Below are positions 55,735-64,000 of a DNA stretch of 64,000 bases, one piece after another (the first letter of the stretch is position 1; the number at the start of each line of letters is the position of its first letter). Below the pieces are notes generated by a model. That model had not been told where the DNA came from, searched no databases, and saw only the letters and a program-made list of their open reading frames with translations. Origin of the DNA: Mycobacterium sp. GA-1841 (GTDB lineage Bacteria; Actinomycetota; Actinomycetes; Mycobacteriales; Mycobacteriaceae). The stretch covers positions 186,001-250,000 of the forward strand of contig NZ_MBEQ01000009.1 in NCBI RefSeq assembly GCF_001954135.1, in the 5' to 3' direction. The translations under genes were made by a program, and so were the position numbers.

Positions 55735-56822
55735 CTACTCCAGTTCATGCCCGATGAGACCTGGAACTGATATCGCTCCCAGGTCGAGATGGGTTTTGAG
55801 GCCCGGTTCTGATTTGCACACCGCGGGAATGACGTTCACTGCGGACATGGCGGTCCAAGCGTAGCCGGGATGCGCAGTGTGTCCGTGTTGATCGGCTGCA
55901 CCCTGCAGCGTGATCTCAGTCGAAGGATCACCTTTGATGACAACACGATACCTGTTGGTTCCCCAGTTCCAGTCGGGCTCGATCAGACCGTCGCCCATCG
56001 TGTAGAGGGCGTTGAATTGCACCAGGGGAACGCTGCCGGCCCACCCAGTCCATGTGTGATGTTGAGCTGCAACCGTTCCTGCGCGAACCACGCCCTTCAA
56101 GTCGGGCACATCGCTGTCGGGTGTGCCGGCATAGGGGATGTCGGTAGTGGCCAATGCGATATCCAGTTCGGAGGTTACGTTGTCGATCTCCGTGCCGAGT
56201 CCGGCGGCAATCATCGCCATCGACTGCGCGAAGTGCGGTACGGCTGCTTCCAGAAGGTTTGGGCGAGAGTGAAATACGGCAGGGTCGGCGCCCAGCCCGA
56301 TCCATTCTATGTATTTGGACGGGTAGTCGCTGAAGTTCACGACCTCAAAGACCTGGACCTGGTCGACACGGCTGACCAAGCGCGACGCGACAAGGGGAAG
56401 TAGGTCACCGGCGAAACCGGGATGAATTCCACCGGCGTGGTAAGACGTTCCGCCCTCTCTGCATGCCTGTTCAATCTGGGCGACCTCAAGACGATTCGTC
56501 TCGTTGGGATGGTAGATCCCCGCGGTGGTGACTACGTTTTTCCTGACCGCAGCAGCCGGCACACGATCTCGGTATCCGGCCAGACCGGGGTGTAGAACAC
56601 GCAGTCCGCCTCCATTGCGAGAACAGCGTCTACGTCGTCGGTGGCCAGCACGCCGGTGGCCGGGGTTCCGACGATGTCGCCCGCGTCTTTGCCGATCTTC
56701 TTCGGGTCGTAGACGAGTACGCCGACAACGTCGAAAGCCGGACTGCGGAGGAAATGCTTCAGCGCCGCCTTGCCTACGCTACCGGTGGCCCATTGGATGA
56801 CACGGTAAGGGCGTTCACTCAC
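55735..56822 (-). pseudogene. Diaminopentanoate dehydrogenase-like oxidoreductase with frameshift
   Basis: About 362 codons in two frames. The N-terminal part (start GTG 56822 with AGGAG, YRVIQWATGSVGKAAL) reads to codon 95 in VCRLLRSGK, then hits TAG at 56532. The rest (NVVTTAGIYHPN to the stop at 55735) continues in the -1 frame. The break is at a run of five T on the plus strand (56537-56541). The paralogue at 62339 reads VCRLLASGKNVATT across this point. A missing base, a sequencing error or -1 ribosomal slippage (AAA then AAC) would all restore the protein. Family: DapB-type N-terminal domain plus DAP_DH_C. Confidence 0.75.
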
Positions 56823-56944
56823 GAGGCGACTCCTGACTGTTGGGGAGTGACAAGTTGAACTTCGTGGCGCCGGGGCGATCTTTGGAAATGAGTCGAGCTC
56901 GAGTTTTCTCATACTCGCCCATGCCGTCGGCGTATCGGTATTAA

Positions 56945-56965
56945 ATACTGTAATCGCCTCGGTAG
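56945..56965. promoter_or_regulatory. Operator copy 10 of the 21-bp inverted repeat (one half weak)
   Basis: A perfect ATACTGTAA half-site and a poor second half (CCTCGGTAG) with a 3-nt centre, between the frameshifted dehydrogenase (start 56822) and the APH-like gene (start 57004). Confidence 0.45.
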
Positions 56966-57003
56966 GCATGAGCCTAGCGGCAATCGGGTTGTGCAGGAGC
57001 GAA

Positions 57004-58410
57004 ATGAGCGACGAACTAGAGCGGTTGGAACGTTGGGTTGAAGCCGCCCTGGGTGGGACAGTCCTTGGCAGCCGGCGGTTGCCGCGCTGGCGGCCTGCGT
57101 GGGACATCGATGTCGAGATCGGTCATCGGCGGGTGGCGTTGCACGCGCGCGGCGAACGGGAACGACGCATTGTGATGCCGTACCGGATTGCCGACGAGGT
57201 CGCCACCCATCGCCTGCTGGAAGCTCATCAGATTCCGGTTCCACACGCGTACGGCCTGTGCGACCAGCCGTATGCACTGGTCATGGACCGCCTGCCGGGG
57301 CAGGCGGACCTGTCGAACGTGGCCGCCGATGACCGGGACCGGCTTCTGGACTCGTATCTGCAGATTTTGGCCAAGATCTATCAGATACCGCTTTCGGACG
57401 CCGAGGCTGCCGGTTTTGAGATTCCCACTGACTCTGCTGCAGCCTGTCTGGCAGGGTACTGGCGGCGCACGGAGCACCTATACGACGCGGCGATGGCCGG
57501 TCATGACCCCGACCCCCTCGCCGTATTTCTACGCCGCTGGATCAACGACCATGTACCAGCTGATCGTCACCGGCATGCCCGCTTCATCACCTATGACTCC
57601 TTTCAGTTCATGTTCGACGGTACGCAGATCACCGGTCTGCTTGATTTCGAGCACGCCCATGTCGGGGATCCCATGATGGACCTTGCGGCGCTACGGATTC
57701 GAGACACCATCAAGAACATCGGCGAACTGCCTGACTACGCCGATCGCTATCGCCAGATCACGGGCGTCGAAATCGACCACGACGCCGTGGAATTTCACAC
57801 CGTCGTGTACAACGCCATCTCGGTGTTGTCCGTTGGTCCGCCGCTGCACGATCCGCTTCCTGGCACGGATTGGCTGACCTACCTGGCCTGGTACGTCAAC
57901 GGCGCGCGGTGGTCACTGGAGTGCATCGCCGAGATCGGCGGCTATCGGCTTGAGCCCGTCCAGATCCCGCAGCCGCGGCCCACCAAGCACGCGGCAGCCC
58001 TGCGCCACCTGGTGGCGGGATTGCGCGACGCCAGTTACGGGCTTGCCGAAGTCGACTATCAGCGGGTTGCATTGGGGCGGATCGCGAATCATCTCAAACG
58101 GGTCGATGAGATCGGTGCCGAGCTCGACAGTGCCGATCTCGACGACCTCGGTGAAATGCTCGGCAGCCGCCCACAGCCTGAGGACGCCGACGCCGAGCTG
58201 ATCCGGTTCATCAATGACGCCGGACCGGATCGCGAAGAGGAACTGGTGCGCCTCCTGGACCGGCGCGCCCAGCGGCGCCACTTGTCGATGGCGTCGGCCT
58301 CCTCGTTGATGCTGCGCCACCCGCCGTTGCGGAGCCTGAGACCAGATCGGACCGTCGCACGCAGTCTCGACGACGGTTGGCCCGGCGGCGCGATACCCGG
58401 CACTGCCTAG
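57004..58410 (+). CDS. APH-like kinase-fold protein with altered catalytic loop
   Basis: 468 residues from ATG 57004 (CAGGAGCGAA upstream). Residues 1-300 have the phosphotransferase fold. The catalytic loop reads TYDSFQFM at 196-203, so the usual His is Thr, the metal-binding Asn is Met203, while Asp198 and the D214-F-E216 metal motif remain. Residues 300-468 form a C-terminal region rich in Arg and acidic residues (DADAELIRFINDAGP) of unknown role. It may have weak or changed kinase activity. First gene of an operon with VOC and LLM genes. Confidence 0.8.
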   Translation: MSDELERLERWVEAALGGTVLGSRRLPRWRPAWDIDVEIGHRRVALHARGERERRIVMPYRIADEVATHRLLEAHQIPVPHAYGLCDQPYALVMDRLPGQADLSNVAADDRDRLLDSYLQILAKIYQIPLSDAEAAGFEIPTDSAAACLAGYWRRTEHLYDAAMAGHDPDPLAVFLRRWINDHVPADRHRHARFITYDSFQFMFDGTQITGLLDFEHAHVGDPMMDLAALRIRDTIKNIGELPDYADRYRQITGVEIDHDAVEFHTVVYNAISVLSVGPPLHDPLPGTDWLTYLAWYVNGARWSLECIAEIGGYRLEPVQIPQPRPTKHAAALRHLVAGLRDASYGLAEVDYQRVALGRIANHLKRVDEIGAELDSADLDDLGEMLGSRPQPEDADAELIRFINDAGPDREEELVRLLDRRAQRRHLSMASASSLMLRHPPLRSLRPDRTVARSLDDGWPGGAIPGTA

Positions 58411-58466
58411 ACCGACGTCAGGACTGGAATCCACCGACCTTCACACCGACAGCACAAGGAATACCC

Positions 58467-58907
58467 GTGGTCGACAAGAATCCCGAACCGTCCCCGCTGC
58501 GGCACCGGGTGGTCGTGCACTGCCAAACGCCCGGCAACTTCGTGGGCTTTCTGACCGATGTTGTCGGGATGACGGTACACACCGAGATTGACCTGGCGTC
58601 AGAACTGCTGGAGCAAGCGATGGGCTGGCCGCCCAGCGCGGGCACGCATCTGTGGATTCTGGGTGACGGACGCCACCCGAGCATTCACGTCATGGGGATT
58701 CCACCATCGCTGAGCGGCCAGGTTCCAGACGGTCTCGCCGTGTTGTCTTTCACCACAGACGATCTCGCGAAAGTGCTGAGCGAAACCCAGCCGTTCACCG
58801 CAAGCCCGTTCAGCGCATTGCCTTCTGCAGCATCGGGAGTCGATGCGGCAATCGGTGTGATCGAAGGCGTCACAGTCGAATTCATGGCTCCACACGGGAG
58901 ACGGTGA
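58467..58907 (+). CDS. VOC-like small protein
   Basis: 146 residues from GTG 58467 (AAGGA upstream). RHRVVVHCQTPGNFVGFLTDVVGM and LWILGDGRHPSIHVMG fit one half of a VOC/glyoxalase fold, but the second repeat is weak, so family assignment is moderate. Two bases separate it from the LLM gene. Function unknown. Confidence 0.7.
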   Translation: MVDKNPEPSPLRHRVVVHCQTPGNFVGFLTDVVGMTVHTEIDLASELLEQAMGWPPSAGTHLWILGDGRHPSIHVMGIPPSLSGQVPDGLAVLSFTTDDLAKVLSETQPFTASPFSALPSAASGVDAAIGVIEGVTVEFMAPHGRR

Positions 58908-58908
58908 C

Positions 58909-59841
58909 GTGGTCGGCATCCACGTACCCCAAGTGGCCGGCACGCTGCCGGATTACGCACAGCTCGTGCGTCGGCTGGAAGCCGCGGGCTATGACCGCAT
59001 CTGGGTCGGCGAAGTCAACGATGTCGATGCGGTGACCACTGCCACGCTGGCAGCTGCGGCGACCATGCATGCGAAACTCGGCGTCTTTGTCAACGTGTAC
59101 ACCCGCGCCCCTTCGGTATTGGCCATGACGGCAAATGCGCTGGCGCATCTGGCCCCGGGACGTGTGCAAATCGTGCTCGGCACCGGCTCTGCGCTGTTTG
59201 TCGAGGGCTGGAACGGCATTCCCTACGAGCGTCAGCACGCAAAGCTACGAGACACGTTGCAGTTCCTTCGCGCAGCCCTATCGGGACAACGCGTCGATCA
59301 TGCGTTTCCCACCATCGCCGGACACGGCTTCGCCCTGGCATCAGCACCGGCGGCAACTCCTTCATTGCTCGTGGCCGCCACGGGTCCGCGTGCACTCGAA
59401 CTGGCGGCCGGCCAGGCAGACGGAGTGGCATTGAACTGGATCACACCAGGCGATCTACAGCGTATTCATCCGCTGCCGGCCAATCCCGGGTCGGTGACGC
59501 TGGTCGTACCTATCTGCCCCACGCCTGATCGAGCGCAGATGGAGCGGACAATGCGCCCGGTGCTGGCCACTTACCTTGCTGTCCCCGGCTACGCACAGCA
59601 GCAACGCAGCCTCGGACGTGGCACGCAATTGGAACGCCTCTGGCAGGCCTCGGCTGATCGCGACGCTGCCGCCGCACGTGGCGCAATTCCCGATGAGATT
59701 CTCGATGAGTTCGTCGTCTGGGGTTCACCCACACACTGTCGGGATGTGCTCTCCGACATTGAAACCACCACAGGTGCATCAGTGGTAGCTATCGTATTTC
59801 CACCACCAGGCTCCACATTTGAAGACTGCGTGCTGACGTGA
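58909..59841 (+). CDS. LLM-class F420/flavin-dependent oxidoreductase
   Basis: 310 residues with a GTG start. GYDRIWVGEVNDVDA, GVFVNVYTRAPSVL and HLAPGRVQIVLGTGS match the luciferase-like fold. Third gene of the APH-like - VOC - LLM operon, converging with the dehydrogenase gene at 59878. Substrate unknown. Confidence 0.84.
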   Translation: MVGIHVPQVAGTLPDYAQLVRRLEAAGYDRIWVGEVNDVDAVTTATLAAAATMHAKLGVFVNVYTRAPSVLAMTANALAHLAPGRVQIVLGTGSALFVEGWNGIPYERQHAKLRDTLQFLRAALSGQRVDHAFPTIAGHGFALASAPAATPSLLVAATGPRALELAAGQADGVALNWITPGDLQRIHPLPANPGSVTLVVPICPTPDRAQMERTMRPVLATYLAVPGYAQQQRSLGRGTQLERLWQASADRDAAAARGAIPDEILDEFVVWGSPTHCRDVLSDIETTTGASVVAIVFPPPGSTFEDCVLT

Positions 59842-59877
59842 ATGGCAACGTCCATACACCCTGCGCCAGCCGGATTT

Positions 59878-60921
59878 CTAGAGCGAGACCAGTCCGCGCG
59901 GCATCGGAAGTACGTCGGTGTAAGTGATGATTCCCGGTGGAGCAGCGACGACATCGGGGATCGCGTTCACCGCGGGCATCGCCGTGAGAATCATCGGCAG
60001 TTGCATGAAGTCGCTGAATGTCTTCGCTTTGAAGTCGGCCGGTGGCAACACATCTAGACGCATCTTGACGGTAGGGCGACCGTCTATCGTGATGGAATAT
60101 CCCTGATCGATCGGCCAGTCCGGCTCCAGCGTCTGCCCCTTACGCCACACCATCCGGATCTCGACGATGCTGCGTCCGGCGACTTTTCCGTGCCAGCTTG
60201 CGGCTATGCCGGCAACGCAGTCGGCCGGAATGCTCCACGATCCGAGGTCAACGTCGGCAGCGGTCCGGGCGTATTCGGCTTCACACACCACCTCGTCGAA
60301 CTGGACACCCAAGGCGTCGCCGAGTAAGTGCACGGCATCGACGAACACTGCGGTCGCTTTGGCGGTCATTGCCGGCAGTTCGGGGTCATCGATCGGTCGG
60401 GCGAAGCCGACCGGCAATTCCGTTGCCGGTGAGTCATAACCGCTGATGTCGGCTGACTCGACGACGGTCACCTTGTCGATGCGATCGCAGCCGCTGGCGG
60501 CGATGATGGCACCGAGCTGGGCGAAACCGGGATTGATACCAGAGCCGAAGATGGAGGAATTGCCTCGCTCACAAGCATCAATCACGCGCAGGCGATCCTG
60601 GCCCAGCGAGTGACCCGTGATGAATGCGGCGGTGGTGACGACATTTGCCCCCGACTCGAGGATTTGCACCAACTCCGAGACGTTCAGCCACATGGGGTTG
60701 TACACCATGCAATCTGGCTTCAACGCAAGCAGAGCTTCCACATCGTCGGTTGCCGGCACGCCGATTGCACCGATGCCGGCCAGTTCTCCGGCATCGCGGC
60801 CCACCTTGTCGGCAGTGTAGGCAAAGCAGCCAATCAGTTCGAGGTCCGGATGAGCCACGATGGCCGCCAGTGATTGCCGACCCACGTTTCCCGTTGTCCA
60901 TTGGATGACCCGCAGGGACAT
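59878..60921 (-). CDS. Diaminopentanoate dehydrogenase-like NAD(P)-dependent oxidoreductase
   Basis: 347 residues. It opens RVIQWTTGNVGRQSLAAI (a DapB-type Rossmann fold) and continues SGINPGFAQLGAIIA and WSIPADCVAGIAASW. Called by similarity to the DapB N-terminal/DAP_DH_C group, some of which are amine or 2,4-diaminopentanoate dehydrogenases; the true substrate here is not clear. ATG 60921 has GAGGAGTAAT upstream. It diverges from the acyl-CoA dehydrogenase over operator 60989-61009. Confidence 0.82.
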   Translation of the reverse strand: MSLRVIQWTTGNVGRQSLAAIVAHPDLELIGCFAYTADKVGRDAGELAGIGAIGVPATDDVEALLALKPDCMVYNPMWLNVSELVQILESGANVVTTAAFITGHSLGQDRLRVIDACERGNSSIFGSGINPGFAQLGAIIAASGCDRIDKVTVVESADISGYDSPATELPVGFARPIDDPELPAMTAKATAVFVDAVHLLGDALGVQFDEVVCEAEYARTAADVDLGSWSIPADCVAGIAASWHGKVAGRSIVEIRMVWRKGQTLEPDWPIDQGYSITIDGRPTVKMRLDVLPPADFKAKTFSDFMQLPMILTAMPAVNAIPDVVAAPPGIITYTDVLPMPRGLVSL

Positions 60922-60988
60922 GTCATTACTCCTCGCCGTCGATGCAAAGCGCACCTTGCAACCGCCCTGCGATGAGATACTCTCATAC

Positions 60989-61009
60989 ATACCGTAATAT
61001 CAACAGTAT
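60989..61009. promoter_or_regulatory. Operator copy 11 of the 21-bp inverted repeat
   Basis: ATACCGTAA and CAACAGTAT with a 3-nt centre, between the divergent dehydrogenase (start 60921) and acyl-CoA dehydrogenase (start 61117). Confidence 0.65.
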
Positions 61010-61116
61010 GTCCGGCGAGAACGTCGGCCGACCGTGCGGACGGTCCCGGGTGCAGCGGCTGGGGTCGGCTATACCCAACTTCGGCACTTGACCCGTTCAG
61101 CGTTCAGAGAAAGGTT

Positions 61117-62313
61117 GTGAGCGTGGACTTCGCTCCGGTGCAACTGAATCCGCAGGACCGAGAATTCCTCCGTGAGGTCCGAACCTTTCTACGTGAGCAC
61201 GTCACCGAAGACGTCCATGAGCGCGAACGGGAAACCGGTGACAGCTTCGATGAAGACGTCCACCTGGCGCTCGGGGCGGCAGGCTATCTCAGGCGTGAAC
61301 TGGCGACCGAGGACGACGGCGGATTCAGTCGCGTGCAGGCCCGTCTTTGGCAGCTGGAGAAGCGTCGCGCACACATCCCATGGGTCACCTGGGGAACAAC
61401 CGCATTGGTTTCCCACTCGGTGTTGCAGTTCGGCTCGGTCGCGCTTCAGCACGAAGTCATGCCCGGCGTCTACTCCGGACACACGCGGATGTGTCTCGGC
61501 TACACCGAACCCGAGGGCGGGTCCGATGTGGCAACCTGCAAAACGCGTGCCGTTCGCGATGGCGACACATGGATCATCAACGGATCCAAGATGTTCACTA
61601 CCGGTGCCCACCACTGCCAATATTGCTTCCTGCTGACGAATACCGATCCGAGCGCAGCCAAGCACAAAAGTCTCACCATGTTTCTCGTGCCGCTGGACGC
61701 ACCGGGCGTCGAGATTCAAGGAATCCGCACGGTGGACGGCGACCGCACCAACATTGTGTACTACAGCGACGTACGGGTTTCAGACCGATACCGGATCGGT
61801 GAGGTGAACGACGGCTGGACTGTTCTGCGGGGTCCATTAGATGTTGAGCACGGTGCCGTCGACGCCGAAGTTGATGGGCTCCAGGATGTCTCGATTCTCG
61901 ATCACCAGGCCGGATATCTGGCGCTGGCGCTCGACCGCGCCGCCGCGGCGGTTGGCCGGGCCGATGCGTCGGGCCGGCGCGCGATCGACGATTCGTCGGT
62001 GGGATATCGACTTGGCCGAGCCGTTGCCCGGATGGAGGCGGGACTGAGCACCCCGAACATCTTCGGGCGAGTTGCACAGGCACAGATGATGAGAGACCTC
62101 GCACCGGAATTGATGGACATCATCGGGGCCTCTGCAGCGCTCAGTCATGGCGCGGCCGGCAGTGTCGACGGCGGTCAGAACGAGTACGTCTATCGCTTCG
62201 CGCCACTGGCCGGGATTTACGGCGGGACCCTGGAAGTGTTCCGCAACATGATCGCGCAGTACGCCCTCGGGCTCGGCAAGCCGAACTACTCGGTCCCCGC
62301 CACCACGCGGTAG
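61117..62313 (+). CDS. Acyl-CoA dehydrogenase (FadE family)
   Basis: 398 residues. The FAD-binding middle domain shows LGYTEPEGGSDVATCKTRAV and DTWIINGSKMFTTGA; the C-terminal IYGGTLEVFRNMIAQYALGLGKP is a typical ACAD end. It should oxidise an acyl-CoA. The Glu base could not be placed with certainty. GTG 61117 is the start. No second subunit is adjacent, although heteromeric steroid-type FadE enzymes occur in mycobacteria. Confidence 0.88.
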   Translation: MSVDFAPVQLNPQDREFLREVRTFLREHVTEDVHERERETGDSFDEDVHLALGAAGYLRRELATEDDGGFSRVQARLWQLEKRRAHIPWVTWGTTALVSHSVLQFGSVALQHEVMPGVYSGHTRMCLGYTEPEGGSDVATCKTRAVRDGDTWIINGSKMFTTGAHHCQYCFLLTNTDPSAAKHKSLTMFLVPLDAPGVEIQGIRTVDGDRTNIVYYSDVRVSDRYRIGEVNDGWTVLRGPLDVEHGAVDAEVDGLQDVSILDHQAGYLALALDRAAAAVGRADASGRRAIDDSSVGYRLGRAVARMEAGLSTPNIFGRVAQAQMMRDLAPELMDIIGASAALSHGAAGSVDGGQNEYVYRFAPLAGIYGGTLEVFRNMIAQYALGLGKPNYSVPATTR

Positions 62314-62338
62314 CCCGCCGTTGTTATTCCGTTCCGGG

Positions 62339-63412
62339 TCACTGGCGGAACCCAACGCCGCTGGTGACCAGTCCTAGCTGAACCGGACTGACGAAACCTG
62401 TTGCCGCCCTGCATAATGCGGGGACGGCGTTGAGGACCTGCATAGCCGTTGCGATGTTCCCGGCATGCACATGCTCGGCAATGGTGGCCGAGCGGGTGAA
62501 GCTGGCCAGCGACAGAAAGTGCGTTCGCATCGACGGCTCACCCTCGATCGTCAACGTCCAACCATGTTCAGGAGCCGGCCAGTGCGCTGGATACTCTCCG
62601 CCGACGGTCCACAACGTCTCGATCTCGACGCGCACCACCCCGTCGCGCCGGCCGCTCCAGCTCCAGCGCTGGCCCGCTGTGGTGCCCGCCGCCAACACCC
62701 GGTCGAAGACCTGGTGGTCGGCTTTGGCGGGAACCGCCTCAACACTGGCCACCACTTCGTCGATGCCGGCGTTGAGCGCGTCGGCGAGTTGCCAAACCTG
62801 TTCAGTAAACATGGAATTCATCGCACTCAGGAAGCCGCCATCGTCGACCGAGATGCGCTCCAGCGGTTCACCGAATGCCATGTTGCCAAACGAGATGTCG
62901 GTGCTCTCGTAGAGAGTCATATCGGCGCGTTCCTGCAGTGTGATCTTGTCGATCACGCGACTCATTCCCGACAGGGCCAGCGGCAGTGCACTGGAAAGGT
63001 TTCCAGGGTTGATGCCGCTGGCATGCAGGCTGGTACCACCGGCCGTACAGGCCGCGGTCAATCGGGAATGGTCCGCCGGCGGAAGTGCCGGCGGATAGAA
63101 CAGAAAAACGGTGGTGGCCACGTTCTTGCCGCTGGCGAGTAACCGGCATACCTCGTCGATGTCGCCGATGCGTGGGGTGTAGATCACGCAGTCGGCATGC
63201 AGTTCGATCAACCGTTCGGTGTCGGTGGTGGCGACCACCCCGATCGGATCTCGTCCGACCAATTCGCCGACGTCAACCCCGTCCTTCTCGCTGGAATAGA
63301 CCTTTGCGCCGACAAGTTCGAGGTCCGAGCGGTAGTCCAGAATGGTGCTCACCATCTCGGCACCGATTACGCCGATGCCCCACACGATCACTCGATACGC
63401 GTCACTGTTCAT
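62339..63412 (-). CDS. Diaminopentanoate dehydrogenase-like NAD(P)-dependent oxidoreductase
   Basis: 357 residues. Opens YRVIVWGIGVIGAEMVSTI with a G-I-G-V-I-G Rossmann motif, then VCRLLASGKNVATT and SGINPGNLSSALPLALSG. Third paralogue of this type in 8 kb, and the best guide to the frame break in the copy at 55735. ATG 63412; operator 63461-63481 lies 49 bp upstream. It converges with the acyl-CoA dehydrogenase. Confidence 0.83.
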   Translation of the reverse strand: MNSDAYRVIVWGIGVIGAEMVSTILDYRSDLELVGAKVYSSEKDGVDVGELVGRDPIGVVATTDTERLIELHADCVIYTPRIGDIDEVCRLLASGKNVATTVFLFYPPALPPADHSRLTAACTAGGTSLHASGINPGNLSSALPLALSGMSRVIDKITLQERADMTLYESTDISFGNMAFGEPLERISVDDGGFLSAMNSMFTEQVWQLADALNAGIDEVVASVEAVPAKADHQVFDRVLAAGTTAGQRWSWSGRRDGVVRVEIETLWTVGGEYPAHWPAPEHGWTLTIEGEPSMRTHFLSLASFTRSATIAEHVHAGNIATAMQVLNAVPALCRAATGFVSPVQLGLVTSGVGFRQ

Positions 63413-63460
63413 GCTGCGTGAATCACCCTCTCGTCACATACCAAGCTGCTACCGACGTGC

Positions 63461-63481
63461 CAACTGTAATAGCATCAGTAG
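63461..63481. promoter_or_regulatory. Operator copy 12 of the 21-bp inverted repeat
   Basis: CAACTGTAA and CATCAGTAG with a 3-nt centre, upstream of the dehydrogenase gene starting at 63412. Confidence 0.55.
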
Positions 63482-63764
63482 CAATCTGCGGCGAGTTCTT
63501 CGAACGACCCCCTTTCTGGCCGGAGGGCGGTAGGGATGGGTGAGGAGCGGACTCTCGACCGAAGGGGGGATCCGTTCTTGCCCTGGTGACGGCGGTGGGA
63601 AGGGCCGCGGGCGGCACCTGGGCCCACTTTCATCGAAACCAGCCGGGCGTTCGGTACGCCCCCGCCGGGGCTCTGGGCTGTGGTGGCTGCGCATCACTGT
63701 GGAGCGCCTGTGCCCGGCCAAGTAGGGCAAGGTCGCGCCGCTGAAGGTGGAGGGCGGAGATCAT
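63482..63764. other. 283-bp stretch without a recognised gene
   Basis: GC-rich sequence between operator 63461 and the perfect operator at 63769. Several short frames exist (for example a 61-codon plus-strand frame 63540-63725) but none has a family signature. A short frame at 63536 has a good GGAGGGCGGTAGGG site but stops after 17 codons. It could be a long promoter region or degraded coding or transposon sequence. Confidence 0.4.
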
Positions 63765-63768
63765 TACA

Positions 63769-63789
63769 ATACTGTAAGGCTTACAGTAT
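63769..63789. promoter_or_regulatory. Operator copy 13, perfect palindrome with extended arms
   Basis: ATACTGTAA, GGC, TTACAGTAT with no mismatch; the arms extend to 13 bp (63765-63777 and 63781-63793). It is the best copy in the window and lies 92 bp upstream of the P450 start at 63882. Confidence 0.75.
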
Positions 63790-63881
63790 TGTATGTTGGA
63801 TCGATTGTCCGAGTGGTCGGCGAGTCGATCGCACATCGAAGGCCACCATGAAAACCGTGAGAACGCCCCAGGGAAGGCGCA

Positions 63882-64000
63882 ATGACGACAGCCACTTTAG
63901 AGTTCGATCCCTTTGCCGAGAACTTTTTCACGGATCCCCACGACACTTACCGGCGGATGCGCGCCGAGGCGCCCGTGTATTACAGCGAGCGATACGACTT
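63882..64000 (+). CDS. Cytochrome P450, N-terminal fragment (cut by window edge)
   Basis: 39 codons and two bases at the right edge, beginning MTTATLEFDPFAENFF and DPHDTYRRMRAEAPVYY, a typical bacterial P450 opening (F-x-x-D-P-x-x-x-Y-x-x-x-R-x-x-A-P-V). ATG 63882 is preceded by GGGAAGGCG. Heme and I-helix motifs lie beyond the window. It is downstream of the perfect operator at 63769, so it likely belongs to the same regulon as the left-edge P450. Confidence 0.8.
   Translation, partial: MTTATLEFDPFAENFFTDPHDTYRRMRAEAPVYYSERYD

Overview
The window is high-GC actinobacterial DNA and most likely comes from a Mycobacterium/Mycolicibacterium-type genome. The signs are frequent GTG/TTG starts, many ATGA stop/start overlaps, and very many cytochrome P450, short-chain dehydrogenase (SDR), FadD/FadE, luciferase-like (LLM, probably F420 or flavin) and DUF3556 genes. 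A backbone pair, ligB followed by cstA, matches from memory the adjacent Rv3062/Rv3063 pair of M. tuberculosis. No rRNA, tRNA, CRISPR array or intact transposase was seen.

Left block (1-29.8 kb): a catabolic gene set for a lipid, steroid or alicyclic-type substrate, read as many short operons. It holds a P450 cut by the left edge, a 3-alpha-HSD/carbonyl-reductase-type SDR diverging from an aldehyde dehydrogenase, a Rieske oxygenase - isochorismatase-like - FadD operon, SnoaL-like proteins, LLM oxidoreductases, an epimerase - Baeyer-Villiger-type monooxygenase - hydrolase operon, a TetR gene facing an APH-like kinase operon, an acyl-CoA carboxylase beta subunit diverging from an LLM-P450 pair, an amidohydrolase, an HSDL2-like SDR, a P450-ferredoxin pair and a mycofactocin-type SDR. 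The backbone genes ybdD-cstA-ligB lie inside this block.

Middle block (29.8-55.5 kb): a similar enzyme set under different control. It has a P450-FAD monooxygenase operon, a five-gene operon (BVMO - double SDR - amidohydrolase - SDR - FadD), a second five-gene operon (PF10118 protein - BVMO - VOC - SDR - D-aminoacylase-like amidohydrolase), a DUF3556 membrane protein, and a second amidohydrolase-hydrolase pair. TetR genes sit at 28188, 36438 and 44900.

Right block (55.5-64 kb): three diaminopentanoate-dehydrogenase-like oxidoreductases (one frameshifted), an APH-like protein with VOC and LLM partners, an acyl-CoA dehydrogenase and the start of another P450.

The most interesting signal is regulatory. 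A 21-bp inverted repeat (ATACTGTAA, 3 nt, TTACAGTAT) occurs, with variation, at 13 promoter positions. All lie in the left and right blocks and none was seen in the middle one. The middle block carries two other repeated operators: TTACAYA-N10-TATGTAA (three copies around the TetR at 44900) and TGGACAY-N10-RTGTCCA (three copies). The window therefore looks like at least three interleaved regulons of oxidative degradation genes, one of which surrounds the ligB-cstA backbone. Functions come from motifs read by eye; no database search was possible.
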